This document shows positions 6,368 through 8,054 of a DNA stretch of 8,054 nucleotides, one piece after another; the stretch's first letter is position 1, and each line of letters starts with the position of its first letter. The notes under the pieces were generated by a model. The model did no database searches. It was not told the DNA's origin and saw nothing but the letters and a program-made list of their open reading frames with translations. The stretch comes from Actinomycetales bacterium (GTDB lineage: Bacteria > Actinomycetota > Actinomycetes > Actinomycetales > Microbacteriaceae). The DNA is taken from NCBI GenBank assembly GCA_028868555.1, contig JAGWUG010000037.1:1-8054 (forward strand), given 5' to 3'. The position numbers and the translations under genes were made by a program.

Positions 6368-7051
6368 ATGCCAAAGGTAATCACCGGAACTCCGCGCACC
6401 CCGCTCGAGATTGTTGATGGGCTGGCCGAGCTCGGCGTTGCAACCGTTCACGAGGCGCAGGGGCGCATTGGTCTGCTCGACCACCGCCTGCGCCCAATCT
6501 TCCCAGCCAAGATCGCTGGAAATGCCCTGACCGCAACCGTTGCACCGGGAGACAACTGGACCATTCACGTTGCCGTTGAGCAGGCTCAGCAGGGCGACAT
6601 CCTGGTGGTCACCCCAACCAGTCCGTGCGACGATGGCTACGTTGGCGACCTACTCGCCGACAGCCTGATGGCCCACGGCGTGCGAGGCCTCATCATCGAT
6701 GCCGGTGTGCGCGACGTTGCCACCCTCACCGAGATGGGCTTCCCGGTCTGGCCAAAGGTCATCGCCTCACAGGGAACCGTGAAGGCCACCGTAGGCGACG
6801 TTCAGGTGCCAATCGTGATCGCCAATCAGTACGTTCGCCCAGGCGATGTGATCGTCGCCGACGTTGATGGAGTTGTTGTGGTTCGTCGCGAGGATGCCGC
6901 ATCGGTGCTGGAAAAGGCCCGCGAACGCGAGGCCAACGAGACCGCCAAGCGAACCCGCCTACAGGCCGGAGAGCTTGGCCTAGACATTTACAAGATGCGT
7001 GAGGCGCTCGCCGCCAAGGGCCTGGTTTACGAGCCGTATCAGGGCGACTAA
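6368..7051 (+). CDS. ligK: 4-carboxy-4-hydroxy-2-oxoadipate / 4-hydroxy-4-methyl-2-oxoglutarate aldolase
   Basis: Class II (divalent-metal) aldolase of the RraA-like fold, known as LigK, GalC or ProA. It splits 4-carboxy-4-hydroxy-2-oxoadipate into pyruvate and oxaloacetate, the last step of protocatechuate 4,5-cleavage and gallate breakdown, and commonly also decarboxylates oxaloacetate. The 227 residues match LigK-type enzymes in length. Seen: [15 protein letters not shown] (23-37), near-diagnostic for this aldolase group; [21 protein letters not shown] (61-81); [14 protein letters not shown] (86-99); and [12 protein letters not shown] (109-120), with Arg115-Asp116 the substrate and metal-binding pair; the C-terminal helical tail (about 174-227) also fits. 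RraA, the RNase E inhibitor of the same fold, lacks this tail. It starts 2 bases after pobA and its stop overlaps the next start, so all three genes are one operon. Confidence 0.93.
   Translation: MPKVITGTPRTPLEIVDGLAELGVATVHEAQGRIGLLDHRLRPIFPAKIAGNALTATVAPGDNWTIHVAVEQAQQGDILVVTPTSPCDDGYVGDLLADSLMAHGVRGLIIDAGVRDVATLTEMGFPVWPKVIASQGTVKATVGDVQVPIVIANQYVRPGDVIVADVDGVVVVRREDAASVLEKAREREANETAKRTRLQAGELGLDIYKMREALAAKGLVYEPYQGD
7041..7044 (+). promoter_or_regulatory. Ribosome binding site of the tautomerase gene
   Basis: AGGG sits 6 bases before ATG 7051, within the last codons of the aldolase gene. Because stop and start share a base (TAATG), termination of the aldolase probably re-initiates translation here. 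Confidence 0.5.
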
Positions 7052-8054
7052 TGGCAAATACCCAGGTTGCGGTTGACTGCAGCGTCATGCGTGGAGGCAC
7101 CTCCAAGGGCCTCTACTTTTTGGCGTCTGACCTACCCACCGATGCCGCTGCGCGCGACCGCTTTTTGCTCGCCGCTATGGGTTCTCCAGATGTTCGCGAG
7201 ATTGACGGAATGGGCGGCGGTCACCCGCTGACCAGCAAGGTTGCCGTGGTATCCAAGTCGAGCCGCCCAGGTATCGATGTGGACTACCTGTTCCTGCAGG
7301 TTTGGCCCGACCGAGCCGAGGTTAGCGACCAGCAGAACTGCGGCAACATACTGGCCGGAGTTGGCCCGTTTGCCATTGAGCGCGGTTTGGTTGCGGCTGC
7401 CGGCGAGGTAACTCCGGTTGCCATCTGGATGGTCAACACCGACTCCAAGGCCACAGCATTTGTGGAGACTCCCGGCGGCCGCGTGAACTACGCGGGTGAA
7501 GCCCGCATCGACGGCGTTCCAGGTACTCACGCACCAATCAACATCAACTTTGAGGACGTTGCCGGATCTAGTTGTGGCGCACTTCTCCCAACCGGAAACG
7601 TGATTGACCAGGTTTCGGTACCGGGGTTGGCGGCTCCCATCAATGTGACCTGCATTGACAACGGCATGCCAGTTGTCTGCCTGAACGCCGCCGAGTTTGG
7701 CATCACAGGATACGAGACCCCGGCCGAACTCGAGGCAAACTCGGAGCTTCGCGCCAACGTGGAGGCGGTGCGCCTAGCGCTGGGGGAGCGCATGAACCTG
7801 GGCGACGTCACGAACAAGACCGTTCCTAAGATGAGCCTCTTGGCGCCGGCTCGCGATGGCGGCCTGGTGGCCACTCGCACCTTCATTCCGCACCGCGTGC
7901 ACGAGAGCATCGGTGTTCTAGGCGCCGTTTCGGTTGCCACCGCCTGCATGCTCAAGGGCAGTGTTGCCAACCAGATTGCCGGCCTCACCGATGCCGGTGA
8001 CAGCGTGCTGGTTGAGGTTGAGCACCCCACCGGATTCTTCACCGTGCAGATGGA
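7051..8054 (+). CDS. galD: 4-oxalomesaconate tautomerase (GalD/LigU, PrpF family), 3' end cut by window
   Basis: Frame is open from ATG 7051 to the right edge: 334 whole codons, so about 25 residues are missing if it matches the roughly 360-residue GalD. The PrpF family has the diaminopimelate-epimerase fold and moves a double bond or tautomerises. GalD/LigU act on 4-oxalomesaconate, linking ring-cleavage products to the hydratase and then the aldolase. Seen: MRGGTSKGLYF (13-23), IDGMGGGHPLTSKVAVV (51-67) with Lys63, and QQNCGNILAGVGPFA (94-108) with Cys97. Lys63 and Cys97 are 34 apart, as are the catalytic Lys66 and Cys100 reported for LigU; the second-half SSCGALLPTGN (177-187) also fits. 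The same family contains 2-methylaconitate isomerase (PrpF), but the adjacent LigK-type aldolase and pobA favour the 4-oxalomesaconate role. The start overlaps the aldolase stop by one base (TAATG). Confidence 0.92.
   Translation, partial: MANTQVAVDCSVMRGGTSKGLYFLASDLPTDAAARDRFLLAAMGSPDVREIDGMGGGHPLTSKVAVVSKSSRPGIDVDYLFLQVWPDRAEVSDQQNCGNILAGVGPFAIERGLVAAAGEVTPVAIWMVNTDSKATAFVETPGGRVNYAGEARIDGVPGTHAPININFEDVAGSSCGALLPTGNVIDQVSVPGLAAPINVTCIDNGMPVVCLNAAEFGITGYETPAELEANSELRANVEAVRLALGERMNLGDVTNKTVPKMSLLAPARDGGLVATRTFIPHRVHESIGVLGAVSVATACMLKGSVANQIAGLTDAGDSVLVEVEHPTGFFTVQM

Noticed and set aside
6368..7051. RraA, regulator of RNase E activity
   Set aside because: Same fold, but the HEAQGR segment, C-terminal tail and the pobA/tautomerase operon point to the aldolase.
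7527..8042. 171-codon minus-strand open frame opposite the tautomerase
   Set aside because: The plus strand carries a complete PrpF-family reading frame; the minus-strand product is rich in Ser, Thr, Ala and Pro as expected of a shadow frame.
7051..8054. PrpF 2-methylaconitate isomerase of the methylcitrate cycle
   Set aside because: No methylcitrate genes are adjacent, and the gene overlaps a LigK-type aldolase; the tautomerase role is the better fit, though the family motifs alone would allow PrpF.
1508..8054. Codon usage shift between the first operon and the pobA operon as a sign of transfer
   Set aside because: Some stretches of the aldehyde dehydrogenase gene seemed poorer in G/C-ending codons, but a short hand sample varied as much within genes as between them; a full count is needed to claim it.

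Overview
The window looks like a catabolic region of an actinobacterium, possibly a Microbacteriaceae-type organism of moderately high GC. The taxonomic call rests on the uracil phosphoribosyltransferase, which has the actinobacterial style of sequence (for example [16 protein letters not shown] and [15 protein letters not shown]), on a PobA that differs from the Pseudomonas type in its cofactor-specificity segment, and on gene starts that suggest leaderless mRNAs. It is an inference from family resemblance, not a measured placement. Coding density is very high: nine genes, no gap above 100 bases, and no RNA gene, mobile element or CRISPR array seen.

Region 1 (1-3620, + strand) is a tight operon: the C-terminal part of a putidaredoxin-type [2Fe-2S] ferredoxin (cut by the window edge), an FAD/NADH ferredoxin reductase, an HD-domain metal-dependent protein and an aldehyde dehydrogenase. 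Gaps are 2, 16 and 13 bases. The ferredoxin and reductase are the electron chain of a class I bacterial cytochrome P450, which should lie upstream. The order ferredoxin, reductase, HD phosphohydrolase, aldehyde dehydrogenase matches, as I remember it, creF-creE-creD-creC of the Corynebacterium glutamicum 4-cresol pathway. In that pathway 4-cresol is first phosphorylated, the aryl phosphate is oxidised on its methyl group by a P450, the phosphate is removed, and the aldehyde is oxidised to 4-hydroxybenzoate.

Region 2 (3653-4291, - strand) is upp, a housekeeping pyrimidine-salvage gene that converges on the aldehyde dehydrogenase and diverges from the next gene across only 26 bases.

Region 3 (4318-8054, + strand) holds an IclR-family regulator, an 89-base regulatory gap with a 17-base palindrome, and a tightly packed operon: pobA (4-hydroxybenzoate 3-monooxygenase), a 4-carboxy-4-hydroxy-2-oxoadipate aldolase (LigK/GalC type) and a 4-oxalomesaconate tautomerase (GalD/LigU type, cut by the right edge). 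The last two belong to the lower part of the protocatechuate 4,5-cleavage or gallate pathway, not to the beta-ketoadipate route more usual in actinobacteria.

Read together, region 1 would deliver 4-hydroxybenzoate from 4-cresol or a similar alkylphenol, PobA would turn it into protocatechuate, and the remaining operon (continuing past the right edge) would take it through 4,5-ring cleavage to pyruvate and oxaloacetate. The main uncertainty is that the genes that would prove this (P450, aryl phosphate synthase, ring-cleavage dioxygenase) are all outside the window.
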